Source: Eleftheria terrae (GTDB taxonomy: Bacteria > Pseudomonadota > Gammaproteobacteria > Burkholderiales > Burkholderiaceae_C). From it: a stretch of 64,000 bases of DNA. The translations under genes and the position numbers were made by a program. Every line of letters starts with the position of its first letter. The first letter of the stretch is position 1. This document shows, in pieces, positions 8,896 through 18,194 of the stretch. Location: contig NZ_CP106952.1 of NCBI RefSeq assembly GCF_030419005.1, forward strand, positions 434,001-498,000, written 5' to 3'. The notes beneath the pieces were generated by a model. The model ran no database searches. It was not told the DNA's origin and saw nothing but the letters and a program-made list of their open reading frames with translations.

Positions 8896-10431
8896 TCACC
8901 GCGGCCCGATCGGCAGCCTTTGGGCCGTCCGTGGCGGGCAAGCCGTCCGGCGACGCGCCAGCGCACGGACGCCGTCGGCCACATGTCGTGCACCCAGCAC
9001 GCAGGCCACCGTGCCGAGTCCCGGCCAGGTGGTATCGCCGGCCAACCAGAAACCGCGCCTTCCGATGTCGTACGGCACGGCGTGCTGGTTGGAGTTCGTC
9101 ATTGACAGCCGGGCACCCCCGATGGCGCCGCGCGGGCGCCCGGTGAATCGCTCGTAGCTGCGGGGCGTGCCCAACTCCATGACTCGCGCCTGGCTGCCGA
9201 GCTCCGGGTACACGCGCCTGGCGAATGACAGCAGCCGCTGGGTCGCTGCTGCCTTGGCGTGCTGGTACCCGGCGCCCTCGGCAGCTTCCCAGTCGGACAG
9301 CTCGCAATGGGTGGACACCATCACCGCCCGCCAGCCGGCTGGAGCACTCAGCGTGTCCTCGGCCGCGGAAGCGGAGATGAACATGTTGTTCCCGTTGCCC
9401 AGCGGCGAACCGTAGTCTTGCAGCAGCTGGTGATGCCGGTGGCCGCGATGGGCGGGGAGCAACTCTGCCTCCGGCACGCCGAGGCACAACACCAGGCCGC
9501 CGCCCTGCGCTTTCGCATCGCGTGTGATGTAGCGTTCGAGCCCCGGGCCCACACAACCCGGTGCGATGCGCTGGGCCGCTTGAAACGGCAAGGCGCACAC
9601 CACTTGGGAGGCCGGATAGGACTGCATCCCGGCACGTACCGAGAATGCGCCCAGGCGGCCTTCGATATGCTCGACCGGCGTCATCAGCTTCAGCCGGCCG
9701 CCCAGCTCCACATAGCGGGCCGCGAGCGAACGCCAGAATCCGCGCATGCCACCCACCGGACGTGCCAGGCCGGCGCCGCGGATGGAGATGCCAAGCGCTG
9801 CATTGATCAAGGGAGCCGTCCCCAGCTGGGCGTGCACCGTGTCCTCGATCATCATCGACAGCAGCCCTTTCAGCGCCGTGTCCTGGCCCAGCCCATGGCG
9901 GTCCAGGGCGTCTCCCATCGACCACCCCAGGTAGCGCAGCAGGGGCAGGTCGCGCGCCTTCAGTGCGCGCCAGTTCTGCCACAGGTCCGCGGCGCTTCGC
10001 AAGGGCATGCGCAAGCCACGGCGCGTCGCAGGCCAGAATGCGTCGGCCAGGTCGTCGAGCAGCCGCCAGAACGCCACATGCCGATCGGTACTGCCCAGGC
10101 AGGCCAGCCGTTCGCGAGCCCAGGTGAGGGGGTCGCGCGCCACCTCCACCGTGCGATCCGGCAGCCATGCCAGGTAGCCCGGCAGGAACTCACCCGCCAG
10201 GGGCGGCAGGCCGACGTCCTGCAGCCATTGGCCGCCGAGCCCTTCCTCATGGAAGTCGACCAGCGTTGTCGCCCCGATGTCGAAGCTGAAGCCGCTGCGT
10301 GCATAGAAGCCGGCACAGCCCCCCAGCCGTGAGTGGGCTTCAAACAGCATGGTCGAGACGCCGCGGGCTTGCAGCAGGAGTGCGACCGCCATGCCGGACA
10401 GCCCGCCACCGACGATGGCAACTTCCGTCAT
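8896..10431 (-). CDS. CrtI/phytoene-dehydrogenase-like FAD oxidoreductase
   Basis: A 511-residue flavoprotein. The N-terminus carries the FAD-binding dinucleotide fold VAIVGGGLSGMAVALLLQ followed by FEAHSRLGGCAG, and the C-terminus has the second FAD contact segment GFWLAGDTTWPGLGTVACVL. This layout is typical of the phytoene desaturase/carotenoid isomerase (COG1233-like) group. No carotenoid synthesis genes are nearby, so the substrate is open. ATG 10431 is taken because the Rossmann motif starts directly after it. The ribosome-binding site is weak, and in-frame sequence upstream to 10677 is low-complexity and probably not translated. Confidence 0.85.
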   Translation of the reverse strand: MTEVAIVGGGLSGMAVALLLQARGVSTMLFEAHSRLGGCAGFYARSGFSFDIGATTLVDFHEEGLGGQWLQDVGLPPLAGEFLPGYLAWLPDRTVEVARDPLTWARERLACLGSTDRHVAFWRLLDDLADAFWPATRRGLRMPLRSAADLWQNWRALKARDLPLLRYLGWSMGDALDRHGLGQDTALKGLLSMMIEDTVHAQLGTAPLINAALGISIRGAGLARPVGGMRGFWRSLAARYVELGGRLKLMTPVEHIEGRLGAFSVRAGMQSYPASQVVCALPFQAAQRIAPGCVGPGLERYITRDAKAQGGGLVLCLGVPEAELLPAHRGHRHHQLLQDYGSPLGNGNNMFISASAAEDTLSAPAGWRAVMVSTHCELSDWEAAEGAGYQHAKAAATQRLLSFARRVYPELGSQARVMELGTPRSYERFTGRPRGAIGGARLSMTNSNQHAVPYDIGRRGFWLAGDTTWPGLGTVACVLGARHVADGVRALARRRTACPPRTAQRLPIGPR

Positions 10432-10865
10432 GCTCGCACCGCCACGGCCAGGAGACGGCGCCGGCCCCGCGGGTCGTGCGCCACGGCCTTCCTCGGCGCG
10501 GCGGCGCACGGCGGGAGGCCCCTTGCAAGTCGGTGGTGCTTCGCCCCCGGAGGCGGTACCCATCCGGGGGAAGCAGTGGTGGCACGCAAAACAGTGGGCG
10601 GTCGATGAAGCATGAGGGCTTGCAGAATGCGAGGAGGAGCGCTGGCCGCGGCAGCATAGCGGCATGTCGCGGAGCATTCTCCGGCACCGCCCTGCGCCGG
10701 GCGACGGAGCCAGGAGCCACGGTGGCGAGCCTCACCGCGGCAAAGGACCGTGCTGACCGAGGGACAGAGGCAGGGCGCCTGTCCCCGACCACCGTGGCAG
10801 CGACGCTGTGACGCGCCTATCTTGGAAGGTGACCGGCTGCTGTGGCCGGGTCCGCGGGAGAACAC
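10432..10865. other. divergent intergenic region
   Basis: This 434-bp stretch lies between the oxidoreductase (leftward) and the secreted repeat protein (rightward). No supported gene is seen. It must contain both promoters, but no convincing -35/-10 pair stands out. Confidence 0.35.
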
Positions 10866-11450
10866 ATGCTGCGCTTGCCATTCCTCCTGACCTCGCTTGC
10901 CCTGGCTGTGGTGTTCGCGTTCGCCGGGCCGCTGGCGGCCAGCGCCGCACCGACCGAGACCGGCGGCAAGGCAGCCGGCATGCAGGCCAGCCTCACCGGG
11001 ACCGTCACCAAGGTGGATGGCGAACAGCGCACCGTCACGTTGATGGGGCCGCAAGGGAGGGAGGGAACCTACCGGGTTCATCCTTCGGTAGCGCTGGACC
11101 GCGTGAAGGTCGGCGACCTCGTTCGCCTGGACTATCAACTCGCCGTGGCAGTGGCCTTGCGCAAAGGCGGTGACGGCATCCGCGAACAGGTGGAGGCAGA
11201 AGCCGAGGCACGCGCACTGCAAGACGGTAAGCCCGGCTTGCAGGCCAACAAGCGGACGACCGTGGTGACCAATGTGCTGGCGGTCGACCCGTACCAGCAG
11301 ACGGTGCGCTTGCAAGGACCGCAAGGCCGTGTCGGCGACTTCAGGGTGAAGGACAAGGCGATCCTGGCCGGCGTGAAGGTGGGCGACCAGGTCGTGGCCG
11401 TGGTCCACGAAGCCCTGGCGGTGAGGGTGCTTCCCGCAGGGCAGCGCTGA
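10866..11450 (+). CDS. secreted protein with two homologous OB-like repeats
   Basis: A 194-residue protein with a signal peptide (residues 1-28, hydrophobic core LTSLALAVVFAFAGPLAA, cleavage near ASA-AP). The mature part contains two related units: one around KVDGEQRTVTLMGPQGREG and one around AVDPYQQTVRLQGPQGRVG. Each is followed by a VKVGD(L/Q)V segment that suggests a small beta-barrel. Between them lies a charged helical region. I do not recognise a named family and assign no activity. ATG 10866 has a GGGAG site just upstream. It is likely periplasmic. Confidence 0.78.
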   Translation: MLRLPFLLTSLALAVVFAFAGPLAASAAPTETGGKAAGMQASLTGTVTKVDGEQRTVTLMGPQGREGTYRVHPSVALDRVKVGDLVRLDYQLAVAVALRKGGDGIREQVEAEAEARALQDGKPGLQANKRTTVVTNVLAVDPYQQTVRLQGPQGRVGDFRVKDKAILAGVKVGDQVVAVVHEALAVRVLPAGQR

Positions 11451-11660
11451 GCCGGGCGGCTTGCCGGCGCGGCGCCGCTGCTCTGTTGGCACTTGTCCGT
11501 CGCCGCCTCGCACCTCCGCCCTGGGGCAGGGGTGACCCCGGGCCGGTTCCTGGGCCGCACAGCGGCCGGCAAGTCGAACGTCGGGCCGTCGCGGCGAAGC
11601 CCCTGTGGCTGCGATTGCGCTCGGTTCAACCCGGCGGCAGCCGCCGGACGAGGAGTTGCG

Positions 11661-12095
11661 ATGCAGATGTCGTCAAGGCCGCCAGGGACGGTGCCAGCCC
11701 GGGCGCTTGCCTGGGTCGTTCAGGCGGCACTATGTGCCCTTGTGCTCGAAGTCTCGCAGCCAGCAGCGGCGCAAAACTGGACTGCCTTGCTGAAAGACAC
11801 CCCGGCAGAGCAGTTGAGTGATGACGATGTGCGTCTCCTGAGGGAAGTTGCGCGGGCGGTGTTGAACGACCCGCAGGACCCTGTTTCGGGAAGTTGGAAC
11901 AATCCCGTGACCCGGAACCGTGGCCAGATCACTGCGGCCAAGTCATTTCGCTGGCGTGACCACCCCTGCCGCACCTTGCGGATGGATTTCGAGGTGGGCG
12001 GCCGCAAGGGCAGCACCTCGCTCAGCCTGTGCCACATCGAAGGGCGGTGGCGGGCGATCAGTGCCAGCGACGTCAGAGACGCCACCGCTCCATGA
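11661..12095 (+). CDS. secreted protein resembling 17-kDa/RT0821-type surface antigens
   Basis: A 144-residue protein with an N-terminal signal sequence (AWVVQAALCALVLEVSQPAAA). The mature region contains VSGSWNNPVTRNRGQITAAK and a CRTLRMDF...LCHIEGRW pattern, which recalls the C-terminal part of RT0821/17-kDa surface-antigen-like proteins; this is a family-level inference. The two Cys could form a disulfide. AGGAG lies at 11651-11655, giving ATG 11661. Its stop overlaps the start of the membrane protein gene at 12092 (ATGA), so the two are translationally coupled. Confidence 0.75.
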   Translation: MQMSSRPPGTVPARALAWVVQAALCALVLEVSQPAAAQNWTALLKDTPAEQLSDDDVRLLREVARAVLNDPQDPVSGSWNNPVTRNRGQITAAKSFRWRDHPCRTLRMDFEVGGRKGSTSLSLCHIEGRWRAISASDVRDATAP

Positions 12096-13363
12096 CGGCA
12101 GCGCCGGGCCACGCAGGCGCGCCGCTGCCCCGGGATGGACGGGCAACGGAACGCCGCCCGTCCTCCCCGGCCGCTGCCGAGGAGATGCTGCGGGAGGCAC
12201 ACGATTTTTCACTCGTGCTGGGTGGCCCGCTGTTCCAGTTGCTGCGCCGGGCCCATCTGTCCGACAACGCGCTGCTCCTGGTGCGCCAGCGCATCGCTGT
12301 CATCGCGCTGCTGGCGTGGTTGCCGCTGCTGGCGATATCGGCGCTCGAAGAACATGCGCTCGGTGGCGGCTTGGCCGTGCCCTTCCTGTTCGACGTCGAG
12401 GTGCATGTCCGGTTCCTGGTTGCGCTGCCACTGCTGATCCTGTCGGAGCTGGTGGTGCATCAGCGCATGGGCCCGATCGTGCGGGCGTTTCTGGAGCGCG
12501 ATCTGATTCGCGAGCCCGCGATGCCGGGCTTCGCCGCAGCCATCAGGGCGGCCTGCCGCATGCGCAACTCGGTGCGCGCCGAGCTCGGGCTGCTCCTTGT
12601 CGTCTACACCGTCGGTGCCTTCGTCCTGTCGCGCCGGTACGTCTTCCTGCCGGCGTCCACCTGGGTGGCGGTACGGTCGGGTGTGGACTCGGAGCTGACG
12701 ATCGCCGGGACCTGGTATGGCTATGTGAGCCTGCCGATCTTCCAGTTCCTGTTGGTGCGGTGGTACTTTCGGCTGTTCATCTGGGCGCGATTCCTGTGGC
12801 AGGTCTCGCGGCTGCGGCCGGTCCTGGTGGCCACCCACCCGGACCGTGTCGGCGGGCTCGGATTCCTTTCAAACGCTGTCTACGCATTCACGCTGCTGCT
12901 CGTTGCGCATGGCACGTTGGCGGCTGGCCAGTTTGCCAGCCGCATTCTCTTCGTCGGTGACACGCTGCCGGACTTCAAGGTGCAGATCGCGGTGATGGTG
13001 GTCTTCCTGCTGTGCCTCGTATTCGGGCCGCTGCTGGTCTTTGCGCCTCAGCTGGCAGCCGCAAAACGCATTGGACTGATGGAATATGGCGCCTTGGCCG
13101 AGCGCTATGTGCGCGGTTTCGAAGCCAAATGGCAACGCGGTGATGCGCCCGAGGACGAGCGATTGGTGGGTAGCAGCGACATCCAGTCGCTGGCCGATCT
13201 GAGCAACAGTTTCGACGTGATCAGGAACATGCGCATCGTGCCGGTCACACGCGACACGCTCCTGCAGCTTGCCGCTGCCGCACTGGCGCCGATGGCGCCG
13301 CTGGCACTGACGATGATGCCCTTGGAGGAGCTGCTGAAGCAGTTGTTGGGCTTGCTGTTCTAG
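12092..13363 (+). CDS. polytopic membrane protein of unknown function
   Basis: A 423-residue protein with a short cytoplasmic N-terminus and roughly six to eight hydrophobic membrane segments, including VIALLAWLPLLAI, VRFLVALPLLILSELV, ELGLLLVVYTVGAFVLS, AYAFTLLLVAHGTL and VMVVFLLCLVFGPLLVF. Conserved-looking polar residues occur in VATHPDRVGGLGFL. I recall no named family. The start ATG overlaps the stop of the secreted protein upstream by 4 bp, so the two are made together and may form a complex. Confidence 0.82.
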   Translation: MTAAPGHAGAPLPRDGRATERRPSSPAAAEEMLREAHDFSLVLGGPLFQLLRRAHLSDNALLLVRQRIAVIALLAWLPLLAISALEEHALGGGLAVPFLFDVEVHVRFLVALPLLILSELVVHQRMGPIVRAFLERDLIREPAMPGFAAAIRAACRMRNSVRAELGLLLVVYTVGAFVLSRRYVFLPASTWVAVRSGVDSELTIAGTWYGYVSLPIFQFLLVRWYFRLFIWARFLWQVSRLRPVLVATHPDRVGGLGFLSNAVYAFTLLLVAHGTLAAGQFASRILFVGDTLPDFKVQIAVMVVFLLCLVFGPLLVFAPQLAAAKRIGLMEYGALAERYVRGFEAKWQRGDAPEDERLVGSSDIQSLADLSNSFDVIRNMRIVPVTRDTLLQLAAAALAPMAPLALTMMPLEELLKQLLGLLF

Positions 13364-13470
13364 CTGGCAGTGAGGGGTGAGGGGCAGCGCCTGCCTCACC
13401 CGTCCTGAATTCACGCTGGCCTCCCAGCGGCCTATTGTCTTGCAGCGAGCCCATCATGGAAGGAAGCATC

Positions 13471-13912
13471 ATGAACCCCCCTTGTCTTCATCGCAGCGCT
13501 GGTCGGCGTGGGGTCGGCGTTGGCACTGCTGCCTGCTGGCGCGCAGATCTCGGCGGCAGCCGAAGCGGCCATCACCACCACACGCGATCAGGTGAAGAGC
13601 GAGCGCGACGAGTTCCTCAGGACCCATCGCTGGGACGAGCACAGCGCGACCTGGGTCCCCAAGAGCGGCGCCAAGCCGCCGCAGACGCTGAAGAGCCGGG
13701 ACGAGGTCAAGGCGGAGCGCGACGCCTTCCTCAGCCGGCATCGCTGGGACAATCATTCTGCAAGCTGGCAGCCGATCGGCGGTGCTCCGCGGGAGATGAG
13801 CACCCTGACACGCGAGCAAAGACGTGCTGACACCGAGAGGTTCATGACCACCCACCAGTGGAACGAACAGACCCAGTCCTGGGTCGAGAAGAAGCCCCAT
13901 CCGGGGCAGTAG
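13471..13912 (+). pseudogene. secreted triple-repeat protein, frameshifted at a C6 tract
   Basis: ATG 13471 has a good AAGGAAG site upstream but reads out of frame after a run of six C at 13476-13481. With one C fewer, the reading becomes MNPLVFIAALVGVGSALA followed by LLPAGAQ, a perfect signal peptide continuing in the frame that is open to 13912. The mature ~120 residues contain three imperfect ~30-residue repeats built on (R)(D/E)(Q/E)...ERDxFLxxHRWDxHSAxW. I know of no function. Either the assembly has one extra C, the gene is broken, or slippage switches it on and off. In the frame that is open to 13912, a GTG at 13508 falls inside the predicted signal sequence. Confidence 0.65.
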
Positions 13913-14461
13913 GCAGCTGCCTTTCCGCAGGTGCCTTTGGGCAGGTGCCTTTGGGCAGGTGCCTTTGGGCAGGTGCCTTTGGGCAGGTGCCTTTCCGCAA
14001 TACCCGGCTGAACGCGGGCCTTGCTGCAAGGGGCAGGTGCGCTGACAACTGCAAGCCAGCGCATCCGTTCGGCCCGCGCGGCCGCCGCTTCTCGGCAGGC
14101 GATAGGCGGCGGAGGGCACAACGGTGGGCCGCGCAAGAGGGCCAGGTGCCTGACTGACGCCAGCAACGGGTCGGGCGCGGGCCGTGCCCATCCGGTCTCC
14201 TTCGCGTCGCGGCATGGTGCCTGTCCTCGCGCGGCCACCGGCCGATGAGCGTCAGGCGCAGGAGCGTCGCGCACAGGGCTGCGCACGGAGAAGGTAGACA
14301 GTGTCCTGCCGCAAGCCCCGCATATCGAGCGGCCGGATGGTGCGCAGCTCCTCGGTCGTCGCAATGGCGTCGTCCTGCCCAGCCGCGATGGCAGGGCGAA
14401 GCCGGGCGAGGAGCCCCACCAGCGTGCCGGACCGCAGCGGGCTCTGGTGCCTGCGGATCGT
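13913..14461. other. non-coding stretch containing a minisatellite
   Basis: Apart from the 14-bp tandem array at its left end, this 549-bp interval shows no supported gene. Long open frames across it are low-complexity Arg/Ala-rich readings without ribosome-binding sites. Confidence 0.4.
13928..13994. repeat. 14-bp tandem repeat (CAGGTGCCTTTGGG), 4.8 copies
   Basis: Four exact tandem copies of CAGGTGCCTTTGGG at 13928-13983 are followed by an 11-bp partial copy ending 13994. The array begins 16 bp after the triple-repeat protein gene. It is non-coding as far as I can see and likely to vary in copy number. Confidence 0.9.
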
Positions 14462-14749
14462 TCATGGGTTCCAGACGTCATCTTGTGAACCACGGAACAC
14501 CGCGCACACATCGTGATGCTGGCGCCCGTCGAGTGCGAAGCGAACCGCCACCTGCCAATCATGGGCGTAGGCCACGACTGTTTCGTACTGAGTGGGTGAG
14601 ACCGGCGCCCGGAGGACCACCGTGAACGGGTGCAGCGTGCCTGCTGGACGAGGCTGCGCCTCTGCGCCGCGGGCGCCGATCCAGGCCAGGTCATGCCGAC
14701 GGCCCAAGGCCTTGGCCCACTCGGGGCCCTCATGCCACAGATGCTCCAT
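14462..14749 (-). CDS. small hypothetical protein
   Basis: A 95-residue protein of ordinary amino acid composition (for example VVAYAHDWQVAVRFALDG) that I do not recognise. ATG 14749 is preceded by GGGAGAAG at good spacing, which supports translation. It has no signal peptide or membrane segment and is divergent from the gene at 15079. Confidence 0.5.
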   Translation of the reverse strand: MEHLWHEGPEWAKALGRRHDLAWIGARGAEAQPRPAGTLHPFTVVLRAPVSPTQYETVVAYAHDWQVAVRFALDGRQHHDVCAVFRGSQDDVWNP

Positions 14750-15078
14750 GCCGCTTCTCCCGGTTCAGCGACGAAGACCGTGGCATCGCCTCTCCGGGCC
14801 CAGCCACCCTTCGCCAACGTCAATGCGTGCGCTGGCAGTCGGCTGCGCCTTGTGCAACTGCCGAGCTGCTGCCCACCTCTCGGGCGACATTAAGCGTGGT
14901 GCGAGGCGGAGAACATGGGACCGCGGGCGGGCAGCACTGCCCTCGACCCGCACCGATCCATCAAGTATCGGATGGGCCGCCCGCTGCTTCCCGTTGCCCC
15001 ATGGACGCCCGCAAATCGGCCGTCTAGTGTTGTCGCAGCCCGGGGGGTACCGGGGCGAGCGTGGTCAGGAGTCAGGGC
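14750..15078. other. divergent intergenic region
   Basis: This 329-bp stretch lies between two divergent hypothetical genes. No gene and no clear operator are seen; it presumably carries both promoters. Confidence 0.35.
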
Positions 15079-16101
15079 ATGGAAATGCTACGCAGGTGGT
15101 TGCAGCGCGATCGGCACCGACAGGGGTCGGTCGAGCACCCTATCGACGAGATGATGGCGCGGGTCGTCAAGGTGGCGCCGCGCTTGCGCATGGCACACCG
15201 CTACAAGCAACGGCTGGCCGGCCCGCTCCAGATTTGTCTGGAATACGTCGAGGAGCTGGTGGCCGGGCTGCCGGCTCCGCTCGACGCCAGCATCTCGATC
15301 TGGGCCAGCAATTCCCTCATTCGCACCTTCTTCAGCTCGCCGGGAGAGATGGCGGCCGCCTTCGGCCGATCAGCCGAGCTGCGCACGTTCTTCGACGAGT
15401 CGCCGGATGCCCAGGAGGCCTATGCGGTGTTGGGCATGGACATGGAGGCTCATGGCCGGTTCGGGTGCGCGCAGGACGGCGAGGTGGCGCGCACGGACGT
15501 CCTTCAGACGGTGGTGAACTTCTCGGACCACCAGGTACGCATCTGTGCGCGCACGCTGGCCGGTCTCAGGCAGGACATCGTGCGGCGAATGGTGGACCAG
15601 CTGGCCATCGAAGGGCTGGCCCGGATCACCGCCGAGCAGGGCCGACGCGAGGTGCTGGAACGGGAGCGTGCGCTGCTGCTGACGCGATGGCACTTGCTGG
15701 AAAGGCGGGGCGCGGGAGTGCGGTCCATCCTCGACAGCCGCATGGAGATCGACCGGGGAAAGCTGGTCCGGCTGCAGCAGGAGCTCGAAGCCAATGAGCG
15801 CGACCTGTACAGGCTGGGACTGCGAACCCAGGCCTTGGATCGGCAGATCGAGTGCATGGTCGAGGTGTTTCGCAATCCGGCCGCATTCCTGCATGTGTGG
15901 GGCAGGTCGATGCGGGTGAGCCTGATGAATGTGGTGCTGCAGCGAGGCAGCACGGAGGCCGGTGAGACGGTCGAATTCCAGATGGCGCGCGTGCCGGGCG
16001 ATCCAGCGCGGGAGCGCGCCTTCACCCTGGTGCGCTTCTCACGCGCGGACTTGCCGCCAGCTCCCAACTCGCTGCAGGAGGCTGCGCGCTGGCTGAACTG
16101 A
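15079..16101 (+). CDS. conserved-type hypothetical cytoplasmic protein
   Basis: A 340-residue protein without signal peptide or membrane segments. The first half is mixed alpha/beta in appearance. Residues about 185-270 are strongly charged and helical (EVLERERALLLTRWHLLERR, then LVRLQQELEANERDLYRLGL), predicting a coiled coil. The composition and codon use are normal for this genome. ATG 15079 follows AGGAG at 15067-15071; an in-frame GTG at 15061 is less well placed. I do not recognise the family. Confidence 0.75.
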   Translation: MEMLRRWLQRDRHRQGSVEHPIDEMMARVVKVAPRLRMAHRYKQRLAGPLQICLEYVEELVAGLPAPLDASISIWASNSLIRTFFSSPGEMAAAFGRSAELRTFFDESPDAQEAYAVLGMDMEAHGRFGCAQDGEVARTDVLQTVVNFSDHQVRICARTLAGLRQDIVRRMVDQLAIEGLARITAEQGRREVLERERALLLTRWHLLERRGAGVRSILDSRMEIDRGKLVRLQQELEANERDLYRLGLRTQALDRQIECMVEVFRNPAAFLHVWGRSMRVSLMNVVLQRGSTEAGETVEFQMARVPGDPARERAFTLVRFSRADLPPAPNSLQEAARWLN

Positions 16102-16289
16102 GGATGGCTGCCGGACAGGAGGCCTCCCTGGTCTTGGAGGGCGGCCGAAGGCCGGCCCCGGTGTCCCGCAAGGAGCCGGTTCCAACCCGCAGGTCGGCCT
16201 GCACGCAAGGCGGGCCGTTGGGCTGGGCTTGGGGGCTGATCGCAGCGGCGGTGTTCCTGGTTCAGAGAAAAGGCGGTGATGCTGGAGTC

Positions 16290-17657
16290 TCATCCATCCT
16301 GCCCGGCCGCCGCGACCGCCTCCAGCACATCTTCGGGATGCAGCATGGCCTCCCGTGTGGTCCGCGCGTTCTCATCCTGGTGAAGGATCCACTTCAGCTG
16401 CGCGTCCTCGACCAGCCGCGTCCACACGGGGTGGAGCCGCTCGGCAACAGGCGCCTCGTGGTTGGCAAGCCGTACCGCGAAGTCCACGCTGGCAGGCTCT
16501 GCCAGCAACGCCCCCCGGGCGGCGGCGCCCAGCAGCGGCACCGAGGGCTCGAGGGGCGCGTCACAGCAGTAGATGACCTGCTTCGGCAGCGAATGCTCGT
16601 GCGGCACCAGCTGGCGCAGGGACTCGCCGGTCAGGCGCACCGCTGCACCATCGGACGGAAACAGGAACACGTCCGCCGGTGGCGCCAGCGACAGCCGCTG
16701 CAGGCCACGAAGGAGGCGCGAGAGGTCCGCCGCGGCCGCCTCCGGCGAGGCCTTCGCCTCGGCCAGGAGCACCACCTCCGCCGCGGGCGCCCCGGCGGCC
16801 TGGCGGACGATGGCGGCATCCCATTCGCTCTTGGCTCGCTCTGCGCTGCCCGGGAAGCCGGCCGGAACGAGCAGGCGGCTCACCACGCGGTAATGGGCCC
16901 CGCGGGGCGCCTCCCGGTTGAGCAGCGCGGCCATGGCATCGAGCGCCTGTACCGTGCGTGCCTCGGTCGCCGCACCCCGGTGCCCGGCGGCGGCGCCCCG
17001 GGCGGCTGCCTCACTGCTGCCGGACAGCGGGCCACGCTGCTTGCAGAGTGCCTGGTACCGGGCCACCGCGTCGGATGCGGCCAGGGCCGCGCCGCGGGCG
17101 AGACGCTCGAGGCCGGCGTGCTGTCGAAGCGCCTGCAGCCGCAGCCGGTCTTCCGCATCGAGCGGCTGGTCGAGCAAGCGGCCTGCGGTGCGCTTCAGTG
17201 CATCCCATTCACCGCTGCATGCGAGGCGATGCAGTGGCGCGAGCGCGGCGCACATCGCGTCATCCGGCCGGCTTGCCAGCTTGCCGGGGTGGGCGATGGC
17301 GCCGACCGCTGCACCCACCGCCTTGCGGTCCGCCGGTGCCGTGGCTGCCAGCCGCACATGCTCCTGGACGGTGCGGCTTTGCGCCTTCAGTACCAGGGCC
17401 TGGAAGGCGGCATCGCCACCGGAAGGTCGCATGGCCGCCTGGATGATGGAGGCCAGCCCGTCCACGAGCAGCGCCCGCAGCGAGGGGTCCGGAACCTGGC
17501 GGGCGGCCAGCGCACGTCGCACCGCATCGATCGCGAAGGCCATGGCCGCGTCCGGGCCGCGCGCCGCCGCCTCGCACGCATCCGCCGGCAACGGCGGCAT
17601 TCGATACCGCCGCCTTGCCCGGCGCAGCGCGGCGAAGAGGCGAGGCTCGGCGTTCAC
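16290..17657 (-). CDS. hypothetical protein, Ala/Arg-rich
   Basis: A cytoplasmic protein of about 455 residues starting VNAEPRLFAALRRARRRYRM. The start could also be GTG 17714, which would add 19 residues; neither has a strong ribosome-binding site. The sequence is mostly helical, with a C-terminal alpha/beta part containing AEVVLLAEAKASPEAAAADL, and EVVLLAEAK resembles the core of a nuclease-like fold (D/E-x-K). No catalytic set can be confirmed. I do not recognise a reliable family name and assign no function. Confidence 0.7.
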   Translation of the reverse strand: MNAEPRLFAALRRARRRYRMPPLPADACEAAARGPDAAMAFAIDAVRRALAARQVPDPSLRALLVDGLASIIQAAMRPSGGDAAFQALVLKAQSRTVQEHVRLAATAPADRKAVGAAVGAIAHPGKLASRPDDAMCAALAPLHRLACSGEWDALKRTAGRLLDQPLDAEDRLRLQALRQHAGLERLARGAALAASDAVARYQALCKQRGPLSGSSEAAARGAAAGHRGAATEARTVQALDAMAALLNREAPRGAHYRVVSRLLVPAGFPGSAERAKSEWDAAIVRQAAGAPAAEVVLLAEAKASPEAAAADLSRLLRGLQRLSLAPPADVFLFPSDGAAVRLTGESLRQLVPHEHSLPKQVIYCCDAPLEPSVPLLGAAARGALLAEPASVDFAVRLANHEAPVAERLHPVWTRLVEDAQLKWILHQDENARTTREAMLHPEDVLEAVAAAGQDG

Positions 17658-18194
17658 GGGTTCACAAGCTTGCAAGAGGTGGCCGGATGTGAAAGGCACT
17701 TGGGGTGCGGGCACGGGCGCCGCGCCAGAAGCGCGGGGACAGCACCCATCTTGCCATGGCGCCCGTGAAGCGGCTTCGGCGCGGCCGCTGCCGGCGACGC
17801 GCCGTAGCGCTGCATCGCCGGCATAGCACGAGGGGCGTTGCTGCGTTCATCCGCAGGTGTGCCAGGCGACGGGCCATCCGCCGCCGGATGAAGCCATCGC
17901 GGCCGGTGGTCCCGGCTCAGGTGCCGCCGTGACGCGTGGGGAGGGGTGGGTATGCAGGGTGCCCGAGCCGTCTGCCCGGCTCCTCTCGGAGGCGGTGCGC
18001 TGCAGGGAGAGGCGGTGAAGCGTCCCGCCGGAGCCGGCCCGGCGGCGACGCAAGACGTCCTTGAAGCCGGGCAGTGGAGCAGGCAAGCGCCCACCGCCGG
18101 CGTGCGGCGGGCTGCCTGGAGGGCCGTCCCGGGCCCGCGGCTCAGGGCGGCGGACCGGCCGCAAGCCGCTCGTGTGCAGCAGAGGCTGGGGCCA
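17658..18194. other. gap without a supported gene
   Basis: This 537-bp stretch lies between two leftward genes and is likely the promoter region of the hypothetical protein. All open frames here are Arg/Pro/Ala-rich and lack ribosome-binding sites. Confidence 0.35.

Noticed and set aside
10432..10677. N-terminal extension of the FAD oxidoreductase
   Set aside because: The FAD-binding motif normally starts within a few residues of the N-terminus, and the extension is low-complexity.
13928..13994. CRISPR-like array
   Set aside because: The 14-bp units are directly adjacent with no unique spacers and no cas genes nearby. It is a minisatellite.
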